Below the pieces are notes generated by a model. That model did no database searches. It was not told the DNA's origin and was given only the letters and a program-made list of their open reading frames with translations. The translations under genes were made by a program, and so were the position numbers. A stretch of 64,000 bases of DNA from Cryomorphaceae bacterium (GTDB lineage: Bacteria; Bacteroidota; Bacteroidia; Flavobacteriales; UBA7430), in the NCBI GenBank assembly GCA_019649675.1, contig BOWN01000001.1, positions 290,868-354,867 on the forward strand. The letters are read 5' to 3'. The number at the start of each line of letters is the position of its first letter. The first letter of the stretch is position 1. Below are positions 9,786 through 19,581 of this stretch, piece by piece.

Positions 9786-11030
9786 TTGAGGGCCATTAAT
9801 GCTAATAAAACAAAAATTCTTAACGATCCAATTTACGGGTTCACCAATATTTCTGATGCTCTCATCTTCGATCTTGTTGAACACCCCATCTTTCAAAGAT
9901 TGCGTCGCATTTCTCAGTTAGGACTAACTTATCTAGTATATCCTGGAGCTTATCACACAAGATTTCATCATGCACTAGGTGCTATGCATCTAATGCAAAA
10001 AGCAATTTCAACACTAAAAAGTAAAGGCCACGAAATCACTTTAGATGAAGAACAAGCAGTACTCATAGCAATTCTTCTACATGATGTAGGACACGGCCCA
10101 TTTTCACATGCTCTGGAGCACAGTATTGTATCCGGAATAAACCACGAAAATATCTCCATGTTAATCATGGACAAACTTAACGAGGAATTTAAAGGAAAAT
10201 TGTCTCTAGCAATCAAAATATTTAGAAATCAATACTCAAAAGTATTTTTACACCAACTTATCTCAAGTCAATTAGATGTTGATCGACTTGACTATCTTAA
10301 AAGAGATAGCTTTTATTCTGGAGTATCTGAAGGGATTATTAATGAAGATCGAATAATTAGTATGCTCAATGTAAGTAATGGTAATCTAGTCGTAGATGCT
10401 AAAGCCATTTATTCAATTGAAAAATTTATTATTGCTCGTAGACTCATGTACTGGCAAGTATACCTTCACAAAACTGTTTTATCGGCAGAATTCAGTCTAG
10501 TTCAAGCATTAAAGAGAGCTAAAACACTAGTGAAAAATGGCGTAGACATCTTTAGCACTTCAGCATTACGAGAATTTTTACAAAACGATCATTCACTCGA
10601 AAATTTCAAAATCAATGCTAAACTATTGGATTTGTTTTGTCAACTCGATGATATTGACATCATGAGCTCTATCAAAGAATGGACTCAACACCCAGACACT
10701 GTGTTATCAGTTCTTAGCAAGAATATTATTGAAAGAAGACTTTTAAAAATAGAACTTCAAGACAATAAATTTGATACTTTATACGTTACTAATATAAGAG
10801 ATAAAGTAGCAAAAAATTACGGAATTGACTCAGAAAATTGCTCGCATTTAGTCTTTACAAATCAAATAGAAAACAAAGCCTATAATCCCAAAAAAGATAA
10901 AATAAATTTACTTTTTAAAGATGGGAGAATTGTTGATATTGCAGGGGCATCTGACCAACTAAACATTTCTGTTTTAGGGCAAACGGTTACAAAACACTTT
11001 CTATGCTATCCAAAAGACTGTATCATATAG
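9786..11030 (+). CDS. HD-domain phosphohydrolase (dGTPase/SAMHD1-like)
   Basis: The N-terminal 200 residues carry HD metal ligands: HTRFHHALG, LLHDVGHGPFSHALEH and DVDRLDYLKRDSFYSG. This resembles dGTP triphosphohydrolases and the broad YdhJ/SAMHD1-like group, so it may hydrolyse nucleotides, but the substrate is not known. The length of 414 residues fits. The start appears to be TTG at 9786, since no ATG lies near and the conserved block ILNDPIYGF begins at residue 11. It is divergent from porX (51 bases between) and 22 bases upstream of lpxD, a common neighbourhood in Bacteroidota. Confidence 0.85.
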   Translation: MRAINANKTKILNDPIYGFTNISDALIFDLVEHPIFQRLRRISQLGLTYLVYPGAYHTRFHHALGAMHLMQKAISTLKSKGHEITLDEEQAVLIAILLHDVGHGPFSHALEHSIVSGINHENISMLIMDKLNEEFKGKLSLAIKIFRNQYSKVFLHQLISSQLDVDRLDYLKRDSFYSGVSEGIINEDRIISMLNVSNGNLVVDAKAIYSIEKFIIARRLMYWQVYLHKTVLSAEFSLVQALKRAKTLVKNGVDIFSTSALREFLQNDHSLENFKINAKLLDLFCQLDDIDIMSSIKEWTQHPDTVLSVLSKNIIERRLLKIELQDNKFDTLYVTNIRDKVAKNYGIDSENCSHLVFTNQIENKAYNPKKDKINLLFKDGRIVDIAGASDQLNISVLGQTVTKHFLCYPKDCII

Positions 11031-11052
11031 AAAAATTGTAATTTAGCGGTAT

Positions 11053-12078
11053 ATGGAATTTACAATAAGTAAAATTGCAGAGATGCTTAATGGTGAAGTT
11101 ATAGGAAATCCAAATATTTGGATAAATCAACTCACTAAAATAGAAGAAGGATGCGAACATTCCTTATCATTTTTATCCAATCCAAAATATACTGAACACA
11201 TCTATAAAACGAAGTCGTCTGCAGTAATCGTAGATAAAGATTTCGTCCCTCATCAAAAGATAAATACAACACTTATAAAAGTTAAGGATGCGTATGCTTC
11301 TTTTGCACAGCTTCTAAGAATCGTCGAGGATATTCAAAAAAAAAGAGAAGGTATAGAACAACCATGTTTCATTGATGAAACAGCTGTAATTGATGAAAAT
11401 ATTTATATAGGTGCATTTTCTTACATAGGTAAAAATGTCCGAATTGGGAAAAACGTTCATATTTACCCTCAATGCTATATAGGAGATCATGTCACAATTA
11501 AAAACAACTCTACTCTATATACCGGAGTAAAAGTCTACCACAACTGTCATATCGATAAAAATAGTACCATACATTCAGGATCAGTAATTGGATCAGATGG
11601 ATTTGGGTTTGCTCCAAATACTGATAGAGCCTATGATAAAATCCCTCAAATCGGAAATGTCATCATTAAAGAAGACGTTGAAATTGGAGCCAACACATGC
11701 ATCGATAGAGCTACTATGGGATCAACAATAATTCATAAAGGTGTTAAACTTGATAATATGATTCAAGTGGCTCACAATGTTGAAATTGGAGAAAACACTG
11801 TTATTGCTTCTCATACTGCTATAGCAGGTTCTAGTAAGATTGGTAAAAATTGCATGATTGGTGGCCAAGTTGCTATAGCGGGACACCTTACAATCGGAAA
11901 TCATGTTAAGATTGCTGGTAAAACGGGAATTGCAAAAAGTGTAACAAAAGATGGAGAAATTTTACAAGGTCCATTAGCCTTTAATTTAAAAGACTTTCAA
12001 CGTTCCTATATTTTCTTCAGACAATTACCGATGCTTGCTAAAAGAATTGAAAAATTAGAAAAAGAATTCATATTGTAA
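11053..12078 (+). CDS. lpxD: UDP-3-O-acylglucosamine N-acyltransferase
   Basis: LpxD adds the second hydroxyacyl chain in lipid A synthesis. The N-terminal LpxD-specific domain (ISKIAEMLNGEVIG, then SLSFLSNPKYTEHI) covers about the first 100 residues. Left-handed beta-helix hexapeptide repeats follow (IGKNVRIGKNVHI, IGSDGFGFAP), with catalytic-His-type segments AHNVEIGENTVIASHTAIAG. The 341-residue protein is complete. It is followed three bases later by lpxC/fabZ and then lpxA, so the whole lipid A entry module is one operon. Confidence 0.96.
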   Translation: MEFTISKIAEMLNGEVIGNPNIWINQLTKIEEGCEHSLSFLSNPKYTEHIYKTKSSAVIVDKDFVPHQKINTTLIKVKDAYASFAQLLRIVEDIQKKREGIEQPCFIDETAVIDENIYIGAFSYIGKNVRIGKNVHIYPQCYIGDHVTIKNNSTLYTGVKVYHNCHIDKNSTIHSGSVIGSDGFGFAPNTDRAYDKIPQIGNVIIKEDVEIGANTCIDRATMGSTIIHKGVKLDNMIQVAHNVEIGENTVIASHTAIAGSSKIGKNCMIGGQVAIAGHLTIGNHVKIAGKTGIAKSVTKDGEILQGPLAFNLKDFQRSYIFFRQLPMLAKRIEKLEKEFIL

Positions 12079-12081
12079 CAA

Positions 12082-13467
12082 ATGGATCATCAACTGACTA
12101 TAAAAAATGAGATTAGTATTAGTGGCGTTGGTTTACATACAGGCAATAACGTAACCTTGAATTTTAAACCGGCACCAGCAAACCACGGTATTTCATTTAA
12201 ACGGATCGACCTTAAATCACAGCCTATAATTGAAGCAAGTGCATCATATGTTACCGATACTGAAAGAAGTACTACCATCTGCAAAGATGGAGTTAAAATT
12301 CAAACTCCAGAACATTTTTTAGCTGCATGTGCTGGCTTAAAAATTGATAACATTTTGATTGAAATTGATGCAGAAGAACTTCCCATTTTAGATGGAAGTT
12401 CTGTTGAGTACATAAAATGTTTAAAAAAAGCTGAACTTCATAAACAAAATGCAGTACGAAAGTATTTTGTTATTAAAGAAGAAATAAATTATGAAGACCC
12501 AAAAACTGGGGCTAAAATTCGGGCATTACCTGCAGATGAGCTTAGCATTAGTATTCAAATTGATTATAAATCTAAAGTTTTAGGAAATCAAACAGCAGAA
12601 TTAAAAAATATTGAGCAATTTGAAACCGAATTTTCTGATGCTCGAACATTTTGTTTTTTACATGAACTTGAATTACTTTCCAAAAATGACCTTATAAAAG
12701 GAGGCGATTTAAGTAATGCCATTGTTTATGTTGAACGAGAAACAGATGAAAATGAATTAAAAAGAATTGGGAAATTATTCAACATAAAATCAATTAAAAT
12801 TTCTGAAGATGGTTGTTTAAATAACTTAAATCTTAAGTACAATAACGAAGCAGCAAGACACAAATTACTTGATGTTATTGGAGATTTAATGCTCATCGGA
12901 ATGCCCATAAAAGGGCAAATCATTGCCCACAAACCTGGCCACTTATTAAATACTACATTTTCAAAAATCATGAAAGACCTAATCAAAAAAGAGAAAAATA
13001 AAGCACCTCATTACGATGTTAATAAAAGTCCTGTGATGGATATTCATCAAATCATGGAAACACTTCCTCACCGTCCACCTTTTTTATTGGTAGATAAAAT
13101 TATTGAATTAACAGACACTAAGGTAGACGGTTTGAAAAATGTAACCATGAATGAACCCTTTTTTCAAGGACACTTCCCAGGTTCTCCTGTTATGCCTGGA
13201 GTGCTTCAAATTGAGGCTATGGCACAAGCTGGAGGGATACTGGTTCTCAATACCGTTCCTGATCCAAAAAACTATTTAACCTATTTTATGAAAATTGACA
13301 AAGTTAAATTCAAACAAAAAGTTCTACCAGGAGATACTTTGATCTTCGAAATGGAATTAATAAGTCCGATAAGAAGAGGTATTTGTCATATGTTTGGTAA
13401 AACTTATGTAGGGGAAAAATTAGTTATGGAAGGGGAACTAATGGCACAAATTGTTAAAAAAAAATAA
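12082..13467 (+). CDS. lpxC/fabZ: LpxC-FabZ fusion: UDP-3-O-acyl-GlcNAc deacetylase / (3R)-hydroxyacyl-ACP dehydratase
   Basis: The first 310 or so residues are LpxC, the committed lipid A step. They start [20 protein letters not shown] and contain the zinc-site segments QTPEHFLAA and [10 protein letters not shown]. The last 145 or so residues are FabZ of fatty acid synthesis, with [13 protein letters not shown], the active-site segment [20 protein letters not shown] and RRGICHMFG. The single 461-residue reading frame is the known Bacteroidota fusion. It links hydroxyacyl-ACP use by fatty acid and lipid A pathways. lpxA starts one base after the stop. Confidence 0.97.
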   Translation: MDHQLTIKNEISISGVGLHTGNNVTLNFKPAPANHGISFKRIDLKSQPIIEASASYVTDTERSTTICKDGVKIQTPEHFLAACAGLKIDNILIEIDAEELPILDGSSVEYIKCLKKAELHKQNAVRKYFVIKEEINYEDPKTGAKIRALPADELSISIQIDYKSKVLGNQTAELKNIEQFETEFSDARTFCFLHELELLSKNDLIKGGDLSNAIVYVERETDENELKRIGKLFNIKSIKISEDGCLNNLNLKYNNEAARHKLLDVIGDLMLIGMPIKGQIIAHKPGHLLNTTFSKIMKDLIKKEKNKAPHYDVNKSPVMDIHQIMETLPHRPPFLLVDKIIELTDTKVDGLKNVTMNEPFFQGHFPGSPVMPGVLQIEAMAQAGGILVLNTVPDPKNYLTYFMKIDKVKFKQKVLPGDTLIFEMELISPIRRGICHMFGKTYVGEKLVMEGELMAQIVKKK

Positions 13468-13468
13468 T

Positions 13469-14252
13469 ATGAAGCAAAAGCTTGCTTTTATTCACCCCGA
13501 TGCAAAAATCGGTAAGGGTGTCATCATCGAACCATTTACAACAATAAATAAAAATGTTGAAATTGGCGAAGGCACTTGGATCAGTTCTAATGTTACTATT
13601 ATGGAAGGGGCTCGTATTGGAAAAAATTGTAAAATTTTCCCTGGTGCAGTTATCTCTGCAATTCCTCAAGATTTAAAATTTGGTGGAGAAGAGAGTCTCG
13701 CGCATATCGGTGATCACACTACAATTAGAGAATGTGTTACGGTCAACCGGGGAACAAGTGCTACAGGAGAAACAATTGTTGGTGACGATTGCCTACTCAT
13801 GGCATATTCTCATGTAGCACATGATTGTATTATTGGAAATCATTGCATCATCGCAAATAATGTAGCAATAGCCGGGCATGTGAAAATAGGAGATTATGCA
13901 ATTTTAGGTGGGTCTTTCTGCAGTTCACCAATTTGTTAAAATTGGCGAACATTCTATGATTTCTGGAGGGACAATGATTAGAAAAGATATTCCACCATTT
14001 GTCAAAGCAGCAAAAGATCCTGCTTCATTTGTTGGAATTAACTCAATAGGACTTCAAAGAAGGGGGTTTGAAAAAGATAAAATTTTTCAAATACAAAACA
14101 TTTATCGTCACTTATTCCAGTCTAATAAAAATATTTCTCAAGCTATAAAATCAATTGATATAGAGTTTAATAACTCTGAAGAAAAAGAAAAAATTTTAAG
14201 CTTCATTGGAACATCAGAAAGAGGTATAATGAAAGGATACTATCACAAATAA
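13469..14252 (+). CDS. lpxA: acyl-ACP:UDP-N-acetylglucosamine O-acyltransferase (one frameshift)
   Basis: LpxA performs the first acylation of lipid A synthesis. Hexapeptide repeats begin at [15 protein letters not shown], and the catalytic-His region is [16 protein letters not shown]. At about 13910 the frame changes inside TTAGGTGGGTC. The expected [17 protein letters not shown] is restored by removing one G, and the rest ([20 protein letters not shown]) is normal. The span is 784 bases, exactly one more than 261 codons, so a single extra base explains the break. Because the gene is essential in lipid A makers, sequence error is the likeliest reading. The start ATG 13469 follows the lpxC/fabZ stop by one base. 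Confidence 0.9.
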
Positions 14253-14876
14253 GTGTCATTAAATCTTATAAATATTGCTAAAAAGTATAATCGAAACTGG
14301 GTATTTCGAAATGCATGTTATCAATTTGAAATACCTGGATCTTATGTAATTCATGGACCCAATGGTTCGGGAAAATCTACACTACTTAAAATTCTATCTG
14401 GATTTTTAACACCTACTGAGGGAGAACTTAAACTCCAAATCAACTCAAATTACATTACCACCGAAAACTGGTCAAATCATATTGCATATGCAGCTCCTTA
14501 TTACGAATTAATTGAAGAAATGTATTTGGAAGAATTTGTTTCGTTTTATATTAAATTTAAACCTCTTCAAAAGGGTGTTTCACAAAACGACCTAATTAAA
14601 ATCGCATATTTGGAGGAAGCAAAAGACAAACAAATAAAAAACTTTTCTTCAGGAATGAAGCAAAGATTAAAGTTGTCTCTTGCTTGGCTTAGTGAGGTTT
14701 CTATTGTCCTTTTAGACGAACCATGCTCTAATCTTGATGCAAAAGGTATAGAATGGTATAAAAATTTAGCAAAAGAATATTCTAAAAATAAACTCATCAT
14801 TGTTTGCTCCAATGGTATAGAAGATGAATTTTCTTTCTGCAAAAAAAGCTTAGACATAGGTAACTTAATTAAATAA
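14253..14876 (+). CDS. stand-alone ABC transporter ATP-binding protein
   Basis: This 207-residue ATPase has Walker A GPNGSGKSTLLK (residues about 33-44), an ABC signature FSSGMKQRLKL and Walker B IVLLDEPCSNLD. The start is GTG, placed directly after the lpxA stop with no spacing, so it is cotranscribed and probably coupled. No permease gene is adjacent. Similar single ATPases occur next to lpxA in other Bacteroidota, from memory. The substrate is unknown; the location hints at envelope lipid or polysaccharide traffic, which is inference. Confidence 0.82.
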   Translation: MSLNLINIAKKYNRNWVFRNACYQFEIPGSYVIHGPNGSGKSTLLKILSGFLTPTEGELKLQINSNYITTENWSNHIAYAAPYYELIEEMYLEEFVSFYIKFKPLQKGVSQNDLIKIAYLEEAKDKQIKNFSSGMKQRLKLSLAWLSEVSIVLLDEPCSNLDAKGIEWYKNLAKEYSKNKLIIVCSNGIEDEFSFCKKSLDIGNLIK

Positions 14877-14921
14877 TTAGCTCATAAAAAAATTATATCT
14901 TGACAAATTAAATTTATTCTT

Positions 14922-15488
14922 ATGGCAAGTACTTCAGATATCAAAAACGGCTTGTGTATAAAACACAACAGTGATTTATTTAAAATTATAGAATTTCTAC
15001 ACGTAAAACCGGGAAAAGGGCCTGCTTTTGTTAGAACAAAACTAAAAAGTTTAACAAACGGAAAAGTGTTAGATAACACATTTCCTTCAGGAACTAAAAT
15101 TGAAACAGTAAGGGTAGAGACAAGAAAATACCAGTATTTATATTCTGAAGATAGTGGTTTTCACTTTATGAATACCGACACTTTTGAGCAAATATTTCTT
15201 GAAAAAAAAATGGTTGGCGGGCATGAATTTATGAAAGAAGGACAAATTGTAGAAGTTGTATTTGATGCTGATGATGAAAATCCACTTACGTGTGATCTAC
15301 CTTCATCTGTAGTTCTGGAAATCAAATATACTGAACCAGGCGAAAAAGGCAATACTGCTACAAATGCAACAAAACCAGCAACTGTAGAGACAGGAGCAAA
15401 TGTAAATGTACCCCTCTTTATAAACGAAGGTGATAAAATTAAGATTGACACTGTAAAAGGAACTTATTTAGAGCGCGTTAAATCTTAA
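14922..15488 (+). CDS. efp: translation elongation factor P
   Basis: EF-P rescues ribosomes stalled at polyproline stretches. The 188-residue protein has all three domains: the KOW-like N-terminal domain, with the loop HVKPGKGPAFVRTKLKSL whose Lys32 is the usual modified residue, followed by two OB domains. The C-terminal signature is GNTATNATKPATVETGA and then VPLFINEGDKIKID. It is complete, 45 bases after the ABC ATPase, and likely the end of the lpx operon. A target is visible in this same window: the polyproline run of TonB at about 32.85 kb. Confidence 0.97.
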   Translation: MASTSDIKNGLCIKHNSDLFKIIEFLHVKPGKGPAFVRTKLKSLTNGKVLDNTFPSGTKIETVRVETRKYQYLYSEDSGFHFMNTDTFEQIFLEKKMVGGHEFMKEGQIVEVVFDADDENPLTCDLPSSVVLEIKYTEPGEKGNTATNATKPATVETGANVNVPLFINEGDKIKIDTVKGTYLERVKS

Positions 15489-15531
15489 ATTGATAAAAGA
15501 CTCTTAAAAGTAGGCTATAATACCCTCTTTT

Positions 15532-16998
15532 TCATACTTCAATTTCTTTGTTTTTATGATTTAGATCTAGCACCACAATAAGAGCAATAAAAGCCCAAAC
15601 AGGAACTGAGGCCTTATCCATATCTAAAAAATTATTTAAAAGAGCATGACTAAAATATGTAACCAAACCTAAAATACAAGACATTAACATCCACTTTTCT
15701 TGTTTGTCTTCTAACTTTGGATACAAGACAATAGCATTAAAAAAAACGGTAATTAAAAATAACAAAAAAACAAAAAGACCAGGCCAACCTGTTTCTGACA
15801 AAGCACTTAAATACTCACTATGGGCATTACCCATATCACCAGCATTTGTACTTATAACAGTTTTATCATAATAATTTTGATAAGGGGCATAATGAAACTG
15901 ATAAGTCCCCGGCCCCCATCCCAAATGAGGACGCTCTTCAAAAAGTCGTATCGCTGACTTCCACCTATTAATACGTTCTAAATTTGACGCGTCTGTAGTC
16001 ACATTTGACATAGACTCTATATGTTCTAAAAAACTATCAGATGAATCCTGACTGTTCTTCTCAAGTACCATTAAAATATCTGTTTGAAATATTAAAACAA
16101 AACTCGTCAAAAAAATAAAAAATGAGAGGAATAAAGAAAAACGTATTCTGAGTTTAATAATAATATAAACACACAATGCCAAAACGCAGCTTAACCAAGC
16201 AGCTCTTGTATAAGATAATATTAATGCAATAATTAACAATACAAATACAAAAGTATAAACTAATTTGATGGCTTTATTAGCACTGAATTTTGTCAAATAA
16301 TAAGAAAAAGGTAAAAGGAGCGCCAAAGCCATACCATATGAAGTGTGATCTTTAAAAAATGGAGACATCACCCAATGCGCTACCTCATGTTCAAACCCCT
16401 TAGCTGAATGCTTAACTATAGAATATAATGCGACCAAGGAAAGACCTGCTAAATAAGCTTTAACAAATCGATGCACATTGGATTTTTTCTGAAACCAAGC
16501 ATATGCTAAGACATAAAAACTGCTAATAAACCATAATCTGGTGGCCAACAATTTTAAAGAGACTAAAGGCATCGAACTGCTTATTGATGTAAACAATAAC
16601 CAAAATAAATAAGCACTAATTGAAATTGAAATTGGATGAGCATACAACCCTTTAAAAAGAGCCTTATCACTAATCATCTTAACCCATGCAACAATCATTA
16701 AACCGAATAGTAAAGGCTCTGTTGGCAGAGCCATTTCAACACCTATCGGATTATAAACACCTAATTCTTTTAAGCTTGTAGATAAAGGAGTAAAAAATGC
16801 AACTGCAGTCAACAGTGTTTCCAAACGTAATAGGGCCAAGGTAATTACCGCTAAAAGTAAAGGAATTAAAACACCCCAATACCGTTCATTAGCAATTAAA
16901 AAGGTATTACATATAACAAAAGAAACAAGAGTTAATAATAAGAGATATGAACTGTATTTCTTAAGCAAGATCTGAAGTTGATATGGTTTGACGGACAT
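15532..16998 (-). CDS. O-antigen ligase / polymerase family membrane protein (Wzy/WaaL-like)
   Basis: The 488-residue protein has about eleven or twelve transmembrane segments. The large periplasmic loop of the Wzy_C/WaaL family is near residues 355-400: RPHLGWGPGTYQFHYAPY and NAHSEYLSALSETGWPGLF. Such proteins polymerise or ligate lipid-linked glycans at the periplasmic face. It overlaps the end of the upstream chain-length gene by 38 bases. With the flippase farther upstream it forms a Wzx/Wzy-type export set. Sequence does not say whether it polymerises or ligates. Confidence 0.85.
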   Translation of the reverse strand: MSVKPYQLQILLKKYSSYLLLLTLVSFVICNTFLIANERYWGVLIPLLLAVITLALLRLETLLTAVAFFTPLSTSLKELGVYNPIGVEMALPTEPLLFGLMIVAWVKMISDKALFKGLYAHPISISISAYLFWLLFTSISSSMPLVSLKLLATRLWFISSFYVLAYAWFQKKSNVHRFVKAYLAGLSLVALYSIVKHSAKGFEHEVAHWVMSPFFKDHTSYGMALALLLPFSYYLTKFSANKAIKLVYTFVFVLLIIALILSYTRAAWLSCVLALCVYIIIKLRIRFSLFLSFFIFLTSFVLIFQTDILMVLEKNSQDSSDSFLEHIESMSNVTTDASNLERINRWKSAIRLFEERPHLGWGPGTYQFHYAPYQNYYDKTVISTNAGDMGNAHSEYLSALSETGWPGLFVFLLFLITVFFNAIVLYPKLEDKQEKWMLMSCILGLVTYFSHALLNNFLDMDKASVPVWAFIALIVVLDLNHKNKEIEV

Positions 16999-17971
16999 AC
17001 AAAAATAACAGAGTCAACACAAAAGTTGCCATACCAGACATAAACACAATGAGCCATCTTATAGGATAGGATTTTTTATCAGCAGCAAAAGCTCTATTAA
17101 TTACAAATCTGTTTGTGAGCTCTGCATCAAGCTCAACACGAATATTTTCTTTTTCGAGGCGAATTATTTCTAGTTGCTCTTGGACCAATTCTAGCTCTTC
17201 AAACAAACGGAAATAAGAACCTCCATATTGAGCTAAATGACTAAATTCCTTTTTTAATGCTCTAGCTCCTGCTAAATTTCCTTCAGAAAGTGCTTGAGCA
17301 TAATATTCTGTTAATCTTTCAGCCTGCAATGAAACATCAAGAACTCCATGGGTGCGTAATACTTCTAATGAATCGTGTATTGAAAACAAACGACTAGTAA
17401 GCTCTTCATCTCTTCGCTCTAAAATAACCACTGCTTGTTCAGCTCGTTCTCTCTTAACACGTTTGACGACCACATCAATTAAATCAACCACGCGATTAGA
17501 CATAGCAGCTGCAAGCTCAGGATTCTTATCCAAAACTTCAATCTCAATAGACATCAACTCTGTACGCTTAAAGCTAAAGTGATCATCAAACTCTAAGTTC
17601 ATCCAGGTTTTAGCATGTTGATCTTCTGATTTTATATCATAATGTTCAAACAAATTGAATTCTTCAATAATACGATTTTGCATCTCATCTGAATTTAAAA
17701 TCTGAAGAAGGCGCTCAGCTTCAAGTTCCTCCCCAAACTCTAAAACATCTTTACGGTATGGATTGTGCTCAACCAGTAATGCTTGAGAAATAGAATTAGT
17801 TGTTGTAGGGTAAATAACAGCAGTAGATTTAAACTTAGGCGTTATAATCAAAGGCGATGAAAAAACTCCAGCTAAAACAGAAGCAACTAAAGTGAAAATC
17901 ACTAAAGGTTTCCGCCATTGGTATAAATCTAATATAATATTTCCGGAATTAGATAGAGATGATTTACTCAT
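16961..17971 (-). CDS. polysaccharide chain-length determinant (Wzz family)
   Basis: Topology is typical of Wzz: an N-terminal transmembrane helix (PLVIFTLVASVLAGVFSSPL, residues about 23-42), then the periplasmic start KFKSTAVIYP. A long coiled-coil-rich periplasmic domain follows (KRERAEQAVVILERRDEELT), and a C-terminal helix (WLIVFMSGMATFVLTLLFLY). I start at the ATG at 17971 (MSKSSLSNSGN); the frame is open 11 codons farther up. There is no C-terminal tyrosine kinase domain. It lies between the flippase and the polymerase/ligase genes and probably sets glycan length. Confidence 0.8.
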   Translation of the reverse strand: MSKSSLSNSGNIILDLYQWRKPLVIFTLVASVLAGVFSSPLIITPKFKSTAVIYPTTTNSISQALLVEHNPYRKDVLEFGEELEAERLLQILNSDEMQNRIIEEFNLFEHYDIKSEDQHAKTWMNLEFDDHFSFKRTELMSIEIEVLDKNPELAAAMSNRVVDLIDVVVKRVKRERAEQAVVILERRDEELTSRLFSIHDSLEVLRTHGVLDVSLQAERLTEYYAQALSEGNLAGARALKKEFSHLAQYGGSYFRLFEELELVQEQLEIIRLEKENIRVELDAELTNRFVINRAFAADKKSYPIRWLIVFMSGMATFVLTLLFLYVRQTISTSDLA

Positions 17972-18057
17972 GGTTATTTTATTTAATTTCAACCAAATAT
18001 ACAACTAATCAACAGGTTTGCACATTACACAAAAAAGGCTTTACAAACATGCCATTA

Positions 18058-19530
18058 TTAATCATTTCTCACAATATACATCATTCGTTTTATTGGAATC
18101 ATTCGAATAAACAAAGAAAAAACAAAGGAACTGAAAACAAATACAACCATTGCAATAACCCAATTTGAAACATAGGAATAAGAAATATAGGAAATACTTA
18201 AAACCCCAAATACAAAAAATAAGAACTGAGTAAAGCCACTAAAAGTCATGCGTATATGAAACTTCTTTTTAGAGACGATAATTTGCACAATAGAAACCAT
18301 TAGCTGTGTTATTAAACTCGCAATAGCCGAGCCTAATGCTTGCCACTTTACAATAAACAAAAAATTTAAACCGATATTAATAACAACTGCAGAACCTGCC
18401 AAAAAATTTAACACTCTTAAATCGCCATTTGCAGTTAATAAAGTCCCAAAAACGTAAGTAGAAGAAATGCAAACGAAACAAAACATCAATACAGAAAACA
18501 AGTGCACAGATTGATGACTTAAATCGTGGTATCTCCAATTTAAAATTTCTTCACCAAACTGAAAGCATAAAACACTTAGTATAATTGCCCCAGAAAACAT
18601 TATCTTAAAAGAAATATCTATGATCCCATTTAAAACTTGTTTCTCTTTAATCATTTTAGAGAAAATGGGTAACAATAAAACTGAAAACAAATAAGCAACC
18701 ATATTTCCAGCTTCAAAAAAACGATAAGCTTGAGCATAATAGCCAGCTTGTCTACTTCCATCTTCAAGCAATTTTTCTAACATGACCGAATCACTTCTAT
18801 AATAAAAAGTCATTAACAAAATTAATAATGCATAGGGGGCACTTTGCTTTATAATAGCAAAAGAAAATAAATGATTGAACTTTATTTTTACAAAAGCCGA
18901 TTTCTGCCAAACCCAAAACAAAGCAATAAATAAGGTAATTGTATAAGAAAGTGTTTGTGTATAAATAAACCATTCTATTTCAAATGGCTGGTCAATCACA
19001 TTTCCCCACAACAATAGCGAACAAAAAAGAATCATTAAAAAACGATCTAAAACTGAAATCACACTATCCTTAACGAACATTTGTATGCCACCCAGGTTAG
19101 ATCTTAAATACAATATAATAGCAACTAAGCCCTGATTAAAGGCTAACAACAATAATAATTTTAAAGCATAATTAGAGTAGCCCCAAATAAAACCAGCACT
19201 AATTGTAAAAAACACATAACATAAAACAAGAAGGAGCTTTAAACTGAATAGTTTAGAAAAATATTTGGTTAAAAGGTGTTCGTTTTGAGCAACATTTTTA
19301 GTGTTAAAATTATTGATACCAAAATCAAGAAAAATATTGAAAAGAAAGGAGAAGTTGAATAAACTAAAATAAATACCGTAAGTCTCTGCCCCAACTCTAT
19401 TAATTATTTCAGCATCAATCCCAAGTATATAGAAGGGCTTTACTAAAAGGTTCAGAACCAGTAAGAAAAATAAGTTTGTAATAAACTTTTTCTGCATGTG
19501 AAATTGTAAATCTTTATTAGTTAACTTCAA
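18058..19530 (-). CDS. polysaccharide flippase (Wzx / oligosaccharide transporter family)
   Basis: This 490-residue protein has about fourteen hydrophobic helices, with RVGAETYGIYFSLFNFSFLF and DFGINNFNTKNVAQN near the N-terminus as in polysaccharide biosynthesis/Wzx proteins. It would flip lipid-linked oligosaccharides across the inner membrane. An alternative ATG 33 bases downstream (MQKKFITN) would also serve. It is first in the wzx-wzz-wzy order on the minus strand, 86 bases ahead of wzz. The opposite-strand glycosyltransferase begins 51 bases away. Confidence 0.85.
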   Translation of the reverse strand: MKLTNKDLQFHMQKKFITNLFFLLVLNLLVKPFYILGIDAEIINRVGAETYGIYFSLFNFSFLFNIFLDFGINNFNTKNVAQNEHLLTKYFSKLFSLKLLLVLCYVFFTISAGFIWGYSNYALKLLLLLAFNQGLVAIILYLRSNLGGIQMFVKDSVISVLDRFLMILFCSLLLWGNVIDQPFEIEWFIYTQTLSYTITLFIALFWVWQKSAFVKIKFNHLFSFAIIKQSAPYALLILLMTFYYRSDSVMLEKLLEDGSRQAGYYAQAYRFFEAGNMVAYLFSVLLLPIFSKMIKEKQVLNGIIDISFKIMFSGAIILSVLCFQFGEEILNWRYHDLSHQSVHLFSVLMFCFVCISSTYVFGTLLTANGDLRVLNFLAGSAVVINIGLNFLFIVKWQALGSAIASLITQLMVSIVQIIVSKKKFHIRMTFSGFTQFLFFVFGVLSISYISYSYVSNWVIAMVVFVFSSFVFSLFIRMIPIKRMMYIVRND

Positions 19531-19568
19531 AAAAAGAACATTAGTACTTAATGCGCAACAAAAAACTC

Positions 19569-19576
19569 TATTTTTG
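19569..19576 (+). promoter_or_regulatory. -7 box of the glycosyltransferase-rnhB promoter
   Basis: TATTTTTG matches TAnnTTTG and ends five bases before the ATG at 19582. At that spacing the transcript would begin close to the start codon, suggesting a leaderless or near-leaderless mRNA. Confidence 0.5.
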
Positions 19577-19581
19577 TATGC

